This document shows positions 15,498 through 23,736 of a stretch of DNA of 64,000 nt, one piece after another (within the stretch, counting starts at the first letter, position 1; every line of letters starts with the position of its first letter). Source of the DNA: an uncultured Pelagibacteraceae bacterium (GTDB lineage: Bacteria > Pseudomonadota > Alphaproteobacteria > Pelagibacterales > Pelagibacteraceae); assembly GCA_902571375.1 (NCBI GenBank), contig CACGBP010000003.1, positions 1 through 64,000 on the forward strand, written 5' to 3'. The notes beneath the pieces were generated by a model. The model was not told the DNA's origin. It saw nothing but the letters and a program-made list of their open reading frames with translations, and made no database searches. Made by a program: the position numbers and the translations under genes.

Positions 15498-16685
15498 ATG
15501 CAACTAGCAAGATTTTTAAATAAAATTTTTAAAAAGGGTGGTTTTATTTTAGTGGATGCAAATTCAAAAGAGTACATAATTGGTGAGCCTGGAGAAAAAC
15601 CTATGAAATTAAAAATTTTAAATAAAAATTTACATTATAAACTATTGTTTCATCCTGATCTATATTTTGGTGAAGCTTATACAGATGGAGAGATAATTAT
15701 TGAAAATGGATCTTTGACTGATTTTTTAGATTTAGCTTTAATGAATATTGGCAGAGGTGAATTAAACTTTTTTAGTTTCCTATTAAATAGATTGAGAGGG
15801 TCTTATAGGTATTTAACTAATTTTAATTTTATAAAAAAATCTAAAATGAATGTATCCCATCATTATGATATAAAAGATGATTTATATGATTTATTCTTAG
15901 ATCCAAAGAGACAGTATTCATGTGCTTATTTTAAGAATGAAAGCGATAGTCTTGAGACTGCTCAAAATAATAAGATACAACATATTATAAAAAAATTAAA
16001 CATCAAACCAAATCAAAAAGTTTTAGATATTGGATGCGGTTGGGGCTCATTAGCAATTGATATTGCAAAAAGTGCAGGCTGTGAAGTAACTGGGATCACT
16101 CTATCAGAAAATCAACTTAACTATTGCAATCAAAAAGCAAAGGAAATGAATTTACAAAACCAGGTAAAGTTCAAGTTAATGGATTATAGAGAGTTAAAAG
16201 AAAAGTTTGATAGAATAGTAAGTGTTGGGATGTTTGAACATGTTGGTAGAAAATTTTATAAAAAATTTTTTAAACAGGTTGAAAATTTGTTAAAAGATGA
16301 TGGTATCTCACTAATTCACACAATAGGATCTGTTAATCCTCCTAGAGACCCACATCCATGGATTACAAAATATATTTTTCCAGGTGGATACACACCTAGC
16401 TTGAGTGAGGTGACTACACCAATAGAAAACGCTGGTTTAATTGTTACTGACATAGAGGTATTAAGACTTCATTATTCCCACACATTAAGACACTGGAAGG
16501 AAAATTGTTTAAAAAATAGAGATAAAATTGTGAATATGTTTGATGAAAAGTTTTTTAGAATGTGGGAATTTTATCTTGCTGGTTGTGAAATGGCCTTTAA
16601 GTGGGGCGATCAAGTTGTATATCAGTTTCAACTTACAAAAAATTATAGATCTACACCTGTGACTAGAGACTATATTTATCAATAA
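15498..16685 (+). CDS. cfa: Cyclopropane-fatty-acyl-phospholipid synthase family methyltransferase
   Basis: A 395-residue SAM-dependent enzyme that adds a methylene bridge to unsaturated acyl chains of membrane phospholipids. An N-terminal lipid-binding region (about 1-115) precedes HHYDIKDDLYDLFLD (about 121-135) and the SAM motif VLDIGCGWGSLAI (175-187). Further landmarks are MFEHVGRKFYKKFF, the GGYTPSL loop and the late HYSHTLRHW and FQLTK segments. Length is normal (about 380-420). Related fatty-acid methylases share this fold, so the exact product is not proven. Confidence 0.9.
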   Translation: MQLARFLNKIFKKGGFILVDANSKEYIIGEPGEKPMKLKILNKNLHYKLLFHPDLYFGEAYTDGEIIIENGSLTDFLDLALMNIGRGELNFFSFLLNRLRGSYRYLTNFNFIKKSKMNVSHHYDIKDDLYDLFLDPKRQYSCAYFKNESDSLETAQNNKIQHIIKKLNIKPNQKVLDIGCGWGSLAIDIAKSAGCEVTGITLSENQLNYCNQKAKEMNLQNQVKFKLMDYRELKEKFDRIVSVGMFEHVGRKFYKKFFKQVENLLKDDGISLIHTIGSVNPPRDPHPWITKYIFPGGYTPSLSEVTTPIENAGLIVTDIEVLRLHYSHTLRHWKENCLKNRDKIVNMFDEKFFRMWEFYLAGCEMAFKWGDQVVYQFQLTKNYRSTPVTRDYIYQ

Positions 16686-16714
16686 ATTATTGATAGAATT
16701 TATTTTCCTCAATA

Positions 16715-17902
16715 ATGAAAAAAAAACAAAAAAAAATTAAAAAAAAAAAAAAAATTAAGAAAAAAAAGCCAGTAATTAAAAAGTTTAAAAGGGCAAAAAA
16801 AATCAAAAAAAAAAAACAATTAAAATCAAAAAAAAGAATTAAGAAAACAAAACTTAAAAAACTTAAAATAATCCAAAATAAAATTAACACTAGTAAAGCC
16901 AAAAAAGATAGTTTGGCTTTAAAACTAGTAAAATGGCAATTATCCCTAAAACCAGAATTAAATATTAAAATAAAATTTAGTTTAGAAAAATATATACAAG
17001 GTTTTTTCGATAAAATTTCAGAAACAATATCAAATTATAAAATTTTAAAACAAGATGAAAAAAGAAGGCAGAAAATCGAAAAAATAGAAAATGAAAGAAA
17101 AACAAAAATGGCCTTTGAAAAACAAAAGAGGGAGGAAGAGGCCCTAAGAGTAAAACTTAAAGAACAAGAGCTCAGAGAAGAAACTAGATTAGAAAAACAG
17201 AGAACAAAAGATATAAAATTATTTCTAAGAAAAGAACAAGCTCTTTTAAGAATTGAACAAGCTGAAAAACAGAAACAATTTTTAAAACAATTAAGATTAG
17301 ATAAACAAATAGAAAAATTTAGAATAAGAGAAGTTAAAGAATTAGAAAAGTTAGAAAAAATTTCACTACAAGAAAAAAGAGAAGACTATGCTGGATTACA
17401 AGAAAGAATTGATAGACTCAAAGAAAAATACAGAATAATAAGAGATCAAAAAATTAAAGAAAGAGTAGAGGCACTTGGTGTCAAGTTACTGGGTGATGAA
17501 GATCGAGAAACATTATTATTAAAAGAAAAAGAATACACTCTAGCAAGACAAAAAGTAGAATTTGCATTAGAGAGTTTTTATAGAAGTGCGAGCAGCTTAG
17601 TTTTTCAACTTAATAAAAAACATATTACCAGAAATATGTCTATCTTTAGGTGTATAGACCGAAGGTTTGAAACAGGGGAGGTATTTATTAAATGGGATGA
17701 GTCTGAAGATGAGGAATGGTTATTGCTTATCTATATAAAAAATAATTCACCAGATGAAGGAATTATAATTGAGGATAAAACAAATCCAGAAAAAAATATT
17801 TCTCATGAATTCAGAAGTGTTGATATATTTAAAGCTTCTGATACGATGGTTGACTCATTAACACAACTTATTGCAAAAAAAAGAGACAAAAATATTAATT
17901 AA
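16715..17902 (+). CDS. Lysine-rich coiled-coil protein of unknown function
   Basis: A 395-residue protein not recognised as any family. The first about 55 residues are almost only K, I, R and L, strongly basic. Residues about 110-255 form a long charged E/K/R/Q helix expected to be a coiled coil. The last about 110 residues (from about 285) look globular, with a strand-rich stretch IFRCIDRRFETGEVFIKWD. No signal peptide or membrane helix is evident. The basic head suggests nucleic-acid or membrane binding, which is inference only. An A16 homopolymer lies in codons 9-14. It is 29 bases upstream of a small membrane-protein gene. Confidence 0.7.
   Translation: MKKKQKKIKKKKKIKKKKPVIKKFKRAKKIKKKKQLKSKKRIKKTKLKKLKIIQNKINTSKAKKDSLALKLVKWQLSLKPELNIKIKFSLEKYIQGFFDKISETISNYKILKQDEKRRQKIEKIENERKTKMAFEKQKREEEALRVKLKEQELREETRLEKQRTKDIKLFLRKEQALLRIEQAEKQKQFLKQLRLDKQIEKFRIREVKELEKLEKISLQEKREDYAGLQERIDRLKEKYRIIRDQKIKERVEALGVKLLGDEDRETLLLKEKEYTLARQKVEFALESFYRSASSLVFQLNKKHITRNMSIFRCIDRRFETGEVFIKWDESEDEEWLLLIYIKNNSPDEGIIIEDKTNPEKNISHEFRSVDIFKASDTMVDSLTQLIAKKRDKNIN
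16739..16754 (+). repeat. A16 homopolymer inside the lysine-rich gene
   Basis: Sixteen consecutive A residues encode lysines near codons 9-14, preceded by two A9 runs interrupted by single C or TT. Such runs favour replication and transcription slippage, and any net change not a multiple of three would truncate the protein. Confidence 0.9.
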
Positions 17903-17931
17903 AAAATAATTTCAATCAGGTATTATCTCAA

Positions 17932-18225
17932 ATGCTTTTTGGAACAATTTTTTTAATCATTCTATATTTGCTTTTAAGATATATCATCGCTTGGATTACG
18001 TATTATAATAATTTAGATGATAGACTTGGAGATAGTACTTGGCGATTTACTTATGATTATCCTGTTGTTGGGGAACGAGATATTTCAGATTTAGATGATA
18101 AAGATTTTGTAAGATTAAGAAGAAAAAAAAATAAAATTATTTTGTTGATGTATTCTATTGTGCTTGTAATGTTTGTAGCTTCAATGTCTTTATTAAGTAA
18201 ATTTTTATTATTTTTTACAAGTTAA
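17932..18225 (+). CDS. Small two-helix membrane protein, unknown
   Basis: A 97-residue protein with one hydrophobic segment at about 2-22 and another at about 73-95, separated by a polar loop with RLGDSTWRFTYDYP and a short basic RRKKNK patch before the second helix. This predicts a hairpin in the inner membrane. I do not recognise the family. It follows the lysine-rich coiled-coil gene by 29 bases, which may point to a shared role. Its stop shares TTAA with the convergent DUF393 gene. Confidence 0.6.
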   Translation: MLFGTIFLIILYLLLRYIIAWITYYNNLDDRLGDSTWRFTYDYPVVGERDISDLDDKDFVRLRRKKNKIILLMYSIVLVMFVASMSLLSKFLLFFTS

Positions 18226-18569
18226 TTTTTTAGTTGTTTTTTATTTTTTAGATAAAGAAAAAAAGCGACTATTTCATAAATAAATGAAAAAATATTAAAG
18301 ATTATTGGTAATTTAAAAAATTTATATAGAAATTTATATTTAGGTATTTTTTTCCAAACTAATAAAAAAGCTTCTGCACCCTCTAAAACTTTTTCACCAT
18401 CCTTTACATGAAGCCTTCGAAGGAGTTCTTTATCATTTTTAGAAGTTTCTTTTCTAGCTAAAGTATTATCTGTAATATCGATCCAATCAATATCTTGAAT
18501 TTTTTCTTTTTTATATAAGTCAATTTCGGCCTTACATATTTTACAAGAATTATTAAAATAAACTTTCAT
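18222..18569 (-). CDS. DUF393 / DCC-family thiol-disulfide protein
   Basis: A 115-residue member of the DUF393 (DCC) family, thioredoxin-like proteins with an N-terminal CxxC. The motif is visible as NSCKICKAEI (cysteines 9 and 12), where typical members have DGxCxxC. The middle carries LLRRLHVKDG and a typical G-x-x-A-F segment (EGAEAFLLVWKKIP). The C-terminal helix is hydrophobic. A redox role is presumed from the cysteines. It is divergent from tldD, with about 90 bases between starts, and shares its TTAA stop with the upstream plus-strand gene. Confidence 0.8.
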   Translation of the reverse strand: MKVYFNNSCKICKAEIDLYKKEKIQDIDWIDITDNTLARKETSKNDKELLRRLHVKDGEKVLEGAEAFLLVWKKIPKYKFLYKFFKLPIIFNIFSFIYEIVAFFLYLKNKKQLKN

Positions 18570-18622
18570 TAAGTAATAAATTACAAAAAAATGAAGTTAT
18601 GTATATGCGTAAAATACACATG

Positions 18623-18650
18623 TTGAAAATTCTATTAAACAAACTATGTA
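18623..18650 (+). promoter_or_regulatory. Candidate promoter of tldD-pmbA (sigma-70 or RpoH-like)
   Basis: TTGAAA (18623-18628) and TATGTA (18645-18650) with a 16-base spacer make a plausible sigma-70 promoter. The same bases read as TTGAAA-N15-CTATGTA also resemble the RpoH type. The -10 box lies only 9 bases before the chosen ATG, so the leader would be very short or absent. Confidence 0.4.
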
Positions 18651-18659
18651 TTGGTGACC

Positions 18660-20072
18660 ATGAGTAATTTCTTTGAAAAATCAGACTTATCTAGAAGTGA
18701 TGCTGAAAGTATTATTTCAGACACATTACAGAAATGTGATGATGGAGAGCTATATTTAGAAAATTCCAAATCAGAGTCAATATTGTTAGATGATAATAAA
18801 ATTAAAAACTCCAGCTATAGCTCGGACTTAGGTTTTGGATTTAGAGCTATCTCAGATGAAATTGTTGCTTATTCGCATTCAAATGAGATATCAAAAAATT
18901 CACTGAAACAATCTTCCGAAAATTTAAAATCAACATTAAAATCTGCCAAGGGCGTTTATAATCATGAATTACCAAAATCTAATAAAAAATATTATGAAAA
19001 TATTAATCCAATTGATCAAAAAACACTGAATGAAAAAATTGAGATTTTAAATAATGTAAACAAATATCTTCGAGAAAAAGATAATAATGTAAAGCAAGTA
19101 ACAGCAAATTTTCTCGGGGAACAAAAGTCTATAGAAATAATTAGATCTGGTGGTGAAACACTTACAGATATTCGTCCTTTAGTTAGATTTAATGTAACTG
19201 TAATGCTTGAAAAAAATGGAAGAAAAGAGACGGGTGTTTATGGTATTGGGGGAAGAAAATCATATGATGCGTACTTAAAGGAAGACAATTGGAAAAATGT
19301 TTGTGATGAAGCTTTAAGAATAGCTTCAATAAATTTAGAGAGCAAACCTGCTCCAGCAGGTGAAATGAAAGTTGTTCTAGGACCTGGCTGGCCTGCTATT
19401 TTAATTCATGAAGCAGTCGGGCATGGTTTAGAAGGAGATTTTAATAGAAAAAAAACATCCGCATTTCATGACCTAATGGGCCAGAAGGTGGCAAGTGAGG
19501 GTGTTACTATTATTGATGATGGAACTATAGATAATAGAAGAGGAAGCCTCACAATAGATGACGAAGGAACTCCTACAGAGAAAACAGTTTTAATTGAAAA
19601 TGGAATATTGAAAAATTTCATGCAGGATAGATTAAATGCTCGATTAATGAAAACCAGATCTACTGGAAGTGGAAGAAGAGAAAATTATAGACACATAGTA
19701 CTTCCAAGAATGAGAAATACTATGATGTTAAATGGCAATCATACTCAAGAGGAAATGATTAAGTCAGTTGATAAAGGTATTTTTGCAGTCAGTTTTGGTG
19801 GTGGGCAAGTTGATATTACTTCAGGCAAATTTGTATTCAATTGTACCGAGGCGTACGAAATTCTTAATGGTAAAATTGGATCACCTATTAAAGGAGCAAC
19901 ACTCATAGGTGATGGTCCATCTATATTAAAAGAGGTATCAATGGTTGGAAATGATATGATGTTAGATCCAGGTATTGGAACTTGTGGTAAAGCTGGTCAA
20001 GGTGTTCCTGTTGGAGTAGCTCAACCCTCAATATTAATTAATAAGATGACAGTGGGTGGTACAAAACTTTAA
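18660..20072 (+). CDS. tldD: TldD metalloprotease
   Basis: A 470-residue TldD subunit of the TldD/PmbA (TldE) protease, which processes small peptides such as modified peptide precursors and CcdA-like antitoxins. The zinc motif HEAVGHG with GLEGD follows near residue 250 (HExxxH type). Other landmarks are RSTGSGRRENYRHIVLPRMRNT and the C-terminal GTCGKAGQGVPVGVAQPS. The ORF track starts at a TTG three codons earlier; ATG at 18660 (MSNFFEKSD) is preferred. The stop overlaps the pmbA start (TAATG), consistent with the two proteins forming one heterodimer. Confidence 0.93.
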   Translation: MSNFFEKSDLSRSDAESIISDTLQKCDDGELYLENSKSESILLDDNKIKNSSYSSDLGFGFRAISDEIVAYSHSNEISKNSLKQSSENLKSTLKSAKGVYNHELPKSNKKYYENINPIDQKTLNEKIEILNNVNKYLREKDNNVKQVTANFLGEQKSIEIIRSGGETLTDIRPLVRFNVTVMLEKNGRKETGVYGIGGRKSYDAYLKEDNWKNVCDEALRIASINLESKPAPAGEMKVVLGPGWPAILIHEAVGHGLEGDFNRKKTSAFHDLMGQKVASEGVTIIDDGTIDNRRGSLTIDDEGTPTEKTVLIENGILKNFMQDRLNARLMKTRSTGSGRRENYRHIVLPRMRNTMMLNGNHTQEEMIKSVDKGIFAVSFGGGQVDITSGKFVFNCTEAYEILNGKIGSPIKGATLIGDGPSILKEVSMVGNDMMLDPGIGTCGKAGQGVPVGVAQPSILINKMTVGGTKL

Positions 20073-21388
20073 TGATTAAAAATCAGGAATATTTATCAGA
20101 AAAAGCATCTTATTGTTTAGATCTAGCAAAAAAATTAGGCGCAACAGACTCTAGCGTTATTGTAAGTAATTCAATTTCTGAAACAGTAAATTTTAGGAAT
20201 AAAAAATTAGACGAGTCTAATAGATCAGACAATCTTGCTATAGGCATAACAACATATATAGGTAAAAAAAAATCATCAATATCATCATCAAATTTATTGA
20301 GAGAAAATTTAGATACTCTTATAGAAAAATGTATTGAAACTACAAAAAATACACCAGGGGACGAATTTAATTCGCTTCCAGATAAAGATTTACTTGCCAA
20401 AGAAGTAAAAGATTTAAATTTATATGATGATACTCATATAAAAAATGAAAATAAAATTGAATATTTAGAAAGATTAGAAACATCAGCTTCAAGTGATAAA
20501 AAAATAGTAAATACAGAATCCAGTTTTACTGAAGATAAATCAAATTTTATTTTAGCTAATAGTGATGGTTTTTTAAAAGGTTATAAAAGTTCATCGTTTA
20601 CGGCATCAAGTGTGATCGTTGCTAAAGATGACAAAAGCATGGAGCGTGATTATGAATATACTAGCAAATGTCATTTAAAAGATATTAATGATGCAGAAGA
20701 TTTAGGAAAATTAGCTGCTGAACAAACTATTAAAAAACTTAGTCCGAAAAAAATTGGCAGTGAAAAAATTGCTATAATTTTTGATAAAAGAATTGCAAAA
20801 GGAATTTTAAGTACTTTTGCTAGCGCAATATCATCCTCAGCTATTTCACGAGGAACCTCTTTTTTAAAGGACAAAATAAATCAAAAAATATTTTCAGATG
20901 AAATAAATATTTTTGATAAACCAGATATATTAAAAGGTCTTGGTTCTCGAAGCTTTGACTCAGAAGGAGTAAAAACTAATACTTTAAAGCTGATAGAGCA
21001 GGGCGTTTTAAAGGATTACTTAATAGATACCTATAATGGAAAAAAATTGAATCTTAAATCAAATGGAAGATGTGGAGGAACAAGCAACCTATATTTTGAT
21101 AATGGAAATATTTCTTACAAAGATCTTTTAAATTCTAATCCAAGATGTCTCTATATAACCGAAACAATTGGTCATGGAAGTAATATTGTAACCGGTGATT
21201 ATTCTGTTGGTGCTACTGGTTTTCTTCTTGAGAATGGTGATTTTAAATACCCTATAAATGAAATTACAATTGCAGGAAATTTTAAAGATATGTTTAAAAA
21301 CATTATTCTTGCCAATGATCTGGAATTTAAATATGCAACCAATTCACCAACCATGATGATTGAGGGAATGGTAGTTGCTGGTAAATGA
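20072..21388 (+). CDS. pmbA: PmbA/TldE, partner of TldD
   Basis: A 438-residue paralogue of TldD without the HExxxH zinc site, as expected for PmbA/TldE, which shapes the proteolytic cavity. Family features include SISETVNFRNKKLDESNRS near the N-terminus and the C-terminal SVGATGFLLENGDFKYPINEITIAGN followed by NDLEF and the closing MIEGMVVAGK. Translation is coupled to tldD at the 5' end and overlaps the following flavoprotein by 4 bases at the 3' end. Confidence 0.92.
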   Translation: MIKNQEYLSEKASYCLDLAKKLGATDSSVIVSNSISETVNFRNKKLDESNRSDNLAIGITTYIGKKKSSISSSNLLRENLDTLIEKCIETTKNTPGDEFNSLPDKDLLAKEVKDLNLYDDTHIKNENKIEYLERLETSASSDKKIVNTESSFTEDKSNFILANSDGFLKGYKSSSFTASSVIVAKDDKSMERDYEYTSKCHLKDINDAEDLGKLAAEQTIKKLSPKKIGSEKIAIIFDKRIAKGILSTFASAISSSAISRGTSFLKDKINQKIFSDEINIFDKPDILKGLGSRSFDSEGVKTNTLKLIEQGVLKDYLIDTYNGKKLNLKSNGRCGGTSNLYFDNGNISYKDLLNSNPRCLYITETIGHGSNIVTGDYSVGATGFLLENGDFKYPINEITIAGNFKDMFKNIILANDLEFKYATNSPTMMIEGMVVAGK

Positions 21389-22356
21389 GTGAATTTTGTG
21401 TAATCGGCTCAGGCATTTCAGGAGCTACAATTGCAAATCTTCTTAATAAAAAAAATTCAGTAATTTTATTTGACAAAGCGAGAGGTCCAGGAGGTCGTGC
21501 ATCTTTCAAAAGAATGAAAGGCAATATAGGCTTTGATCATGGTGCTCAATATTTTTCGCCAAAAAGTCTAGAATTCAAAAAATTTACTAAAGATTTAATT
21601 AAAAAAAGAATTTTGAAAGTCTGGGGTGGTAAACACGTTTTTCTTAACTTTCAAAAAAAAGAGGATAAAAAACATCTTAAAATTATAGGAAAAAATGGAA
21701 ACAATGATATTAGCAAGTATTTGTTAAAAAAAGTTAAGTGCAACTATCAAAGTGAATTAAAAAAAATTCATTACAAAAACAAACTTTGGCATTTATCATT
21801 TGCTGATGGAAAATTGAGATCTTTTAAGAGTATTATTTTAACCTGTCCTTTTCCACAATTAAAAAGACTTTCAAAAAGATACATAAAAAATTCTTTTTTA
21901 AAAAAATCAATAAAAATGGATGCAAATATAACTACTATGATTGCTATAAAAAAAAATAAAAAATCTAATAGCAGCTACCTTTTCAAAGATCCAATTCTTG
22001 GTTGGGCTGGTAATGAAAATTCAAAAAAAAGATTTAAATCAATATATGATTTATGGACCCTTCAAAGTACTTTTAAGTGGGCAAATAAAAAGATCAATCA
22101 AAATAAAAAAAATAAGAAAGATAATTCAAAAATTATGATTGATAAGTTCTTTCAACTTTCAAATATTAAAAAAACTAAAATAAATTTCTCTCTTAATCAT
22201 GGTTGGAAATATTCTTCAAATTCAAAACCTTTAAAAATTAAAAGTTATTGGGATCCAAAGAAAAAAATAGGTGTTTGCGCTGATTGGTTTGTAGGGCCAA
22301 GATTAGAGTCAGGATGGATAAGTGCGCAAGACTTATTTAAAAAAATTTCAAGATAA
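21385..22356 (+). CDS. Renalase-like FAD-dependent oxidoreductase
   Basis: A 323-residue flavoprotein. The N-terminal Rossmann motif is VIGSGISGATIANLL (about 6-20), followed by FDKARGPGGRAS, the arginine-rich FAD loop of the renalase/amine-oxidase family, then GFDHGAQYFS. The C-terminal ADWFVGPRLESGWISAQDL is the typical second FAD-binding segment. Substrate is unknown; bacterial relatives oxidise reduced or isomeric nicotinamide nucleotides. ATGA overlap with pmbA suggests co-transcription. One base separates its stop from that of the convergent periplasmic protein gene. Confidence 0.82.
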   Translation: MSEFCVIGSGISGATIANLLNKKNSVILFDKARGPGGRASFKRMKGNIGFDHGAQYFSPKSLEFKKFTKDLIKKRILKVWGGKHVFLNFQKKEDKKHLKIIGKNGNNDISKYLLKKVKCNYQSELKKIHYKNKLWHLSFADGKLRSFKSIILTCPFPQLKRLSKRYIKNSFLKKSIKMDANITTMIAIKKNKKSNSSYLFKDPILGWAGNENSKKRFKSIYDLWTLQSTFKWANKKINQNKKNKKDNSKIMIDKFFQLSNIKKTKINFSLNHGWKYSSNSKPLKIKSYWDPKKKIGVCADWFVGPRLESGWISAQDLFKKISR

Positions 22357-22357
22357 A

Positions 22358-23035
22358 TCATTCAAAGTTTTTCAATCTATATTCCCAATTTCCCATTCTA
22401 GAATAACTCACTTTTAATATTCTTAAATTCTTTTGATCATACCAAATGTCAAAGTTTAATCGTTTATCTTTAGGAATATTCATATCTTTAGATTTTAGTG
22501 TAAAATGATCTACACTATAAACTTTACCATATTGTTCTATTTTTTCTTTTCCTATAAAAGTAACAACCTGTTCTTTAATACTTCCTGATATCGGACTTAT
22601 TTGGGATTCCGCTTGTAAAATTTGATGATTCCACCAATTTCCAATAACATTATTAATTGTTGCTTCCCCATTGAATGAAGAGCCTTTGATATCAAATTTT
22701 TTACTATTTTTATTTAATTTTAAATTTACAAATTTTTCTTTATCATTTTGTAATGTTTTTGACTCATAAGAAATTAATTGATCTTTAACATATTTTTCTT
22801 CACCATATCCTTCTACTTGAAAAATAGTAGCTCCTAAAAGTTTCACAGAAAACTTCATTTGATTAGTTACTATTGTTTCATCACCTTTTCTCGTAAAAAA
22901 ATAATAATTATATCCTATTAATTCGCCATTTCTAAAAATGTCCATTTCAATTTTATTGAATCTTTTATAATGATCCATATGGGCAAAAACATTTGATGAT
23001 ATCAATATAATAAATAGGACTAAAATTTTTTTCAT
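22358..23035 (-). CDS. Exported DUF6134-like protein
   Basis: A 225-residue protein with a clear signal peptide (MKKILVLFIILISSNVFA, cleavage near 18-19) and a beta-rich mature part with alternating charged and aromatic residues (for example RNGELIGYNYYFF and MGNWEYRLKNFE). It resembles the DUF6134/DUF3108 group of periplasmic proteins of unknown function; the assignment is by general pattern. There are no catalytic motifs or mature cysteines. It is divergent from yczE, with a 53-base gap containing a TATAAT. Confidence 0.6.
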   Translation of the reverse strand: MKKILVLFIILISSNVFAHMDHYKRFNKIEMDIFRNGELIGYNYYFFTRKGDETIVTNQMKFSVKLLGATIFQVEGYGEEKYVKDQLISYESKTLQNDKEKFVNLKLNKNSKKFDIKGSSFNGEATINNVIGNWWNHQILQAESQISPISGSIKEQVVTFIGKEKIEQYGKVYSVDHFTLKSKDMNIPKDKRLNFDIWYDQKNLRILKVSYSRMGNWEYRLKNFE

Positions 23036-23088
23036 TTAACGATTACAATAATAGACTTTTCTTATAATAGAAGTAGTTTATAAAATAA

Positions 23089-23736
23089 ATGTTTTTAAAA
23101 ATTAAGAAAATACCAAAAGTTAATTGGACATCCGACAAACCACACAACCTTAAACCAAAATTTTCAACATTCTTTTTTTTATGTTTTGGATTAATGTTAT
23201 TTGGATTAGGAGAAGGTTTATTGATTGTTTCTTTCACTGGAGCGTCTCCTTGGAGCGTTTTAGCTCAGGGTATTTCGCTTAAAGTTAATTTAAGTATTGG
23301 AACTATTACTTTATTAATCAGCATCGCAGTTTTAATATTATGGATACCTTTAGGTCAAAAGCCAGGAATGGGAACAATCTTTAATGCTTTAATAATCGCA
23401 CTGATGATTGATCTTTGTATTAAATTTGTTCCAACTCCAACTAATTATACTAATCAATTAATTTTAGCAGTTATATCTGTAATAACAGTTGGTATTGGTG
23501 GAGGTATATATTTAGTTTCTAATTTAGGGGCAGGTCCAAGAGATGGATTGATGATTGGTTTACAAAAAGTTACAAATTTTCCTATAGCCGCTGTCAGAGC
23601 AACCTTAGAAATTTCAGTTGTTAGTGTTGGATGGTATTTAGGTGGAACTGTTGGTGTTGGAACTTTATTATTTGCTTTTGGAATTGGCCCTTGTGTTGCT
23701 TTAGGACTTTATTTAGTTGATAAATTTTTTGATTAA
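23089..23736 (+). CDS. YczE/YyaS/YitT family membrane protein
   Basis: A 215-residue protein with five or six membrane helices. LMLFGLGEGLLIVSFTGASPWSVLAQGIS (first helix pair) and YLVSNLGAGPRDGLMIGLQK show the repeated L-G-x-x-P-(W/R)-D/S motif of the YczE family. The C-terminal helix contains GTVGVGTLLFAFGIGP, also typical. The function of the family is unknown; some members affect peptide secretion or transporter regulation. It is monocistronic, and its stop TAA shares TTAA with bipA. Confidence 0.8.
   Translation: MFLKIKKIPKVNWTSDKPHNLKPKFSTFFFLCFGLMLFGLGEGLLIVSFTGASPWSVLAQGISLKVNLSIGTITLLISIAVLILWIPLGQKPGMGTIFNALIIALMIDLCIKFVPTPTNYTNQLILAVISVITVGIGGGIYLVSNLGAGPRDGLMIGLQKVTNFPIAAVRATLEISVVSVGWYLGGTVGVGTLLFAFGIGPCVALGLYLVDKFFD

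Noticed and set aside
16687-16902. Minus-strand hydrophobic ORF (F/L/I-rich)
   Set aside because: Antisense reading of the poly-lysine region; A-rich codons read backwards give Phe and Leu.
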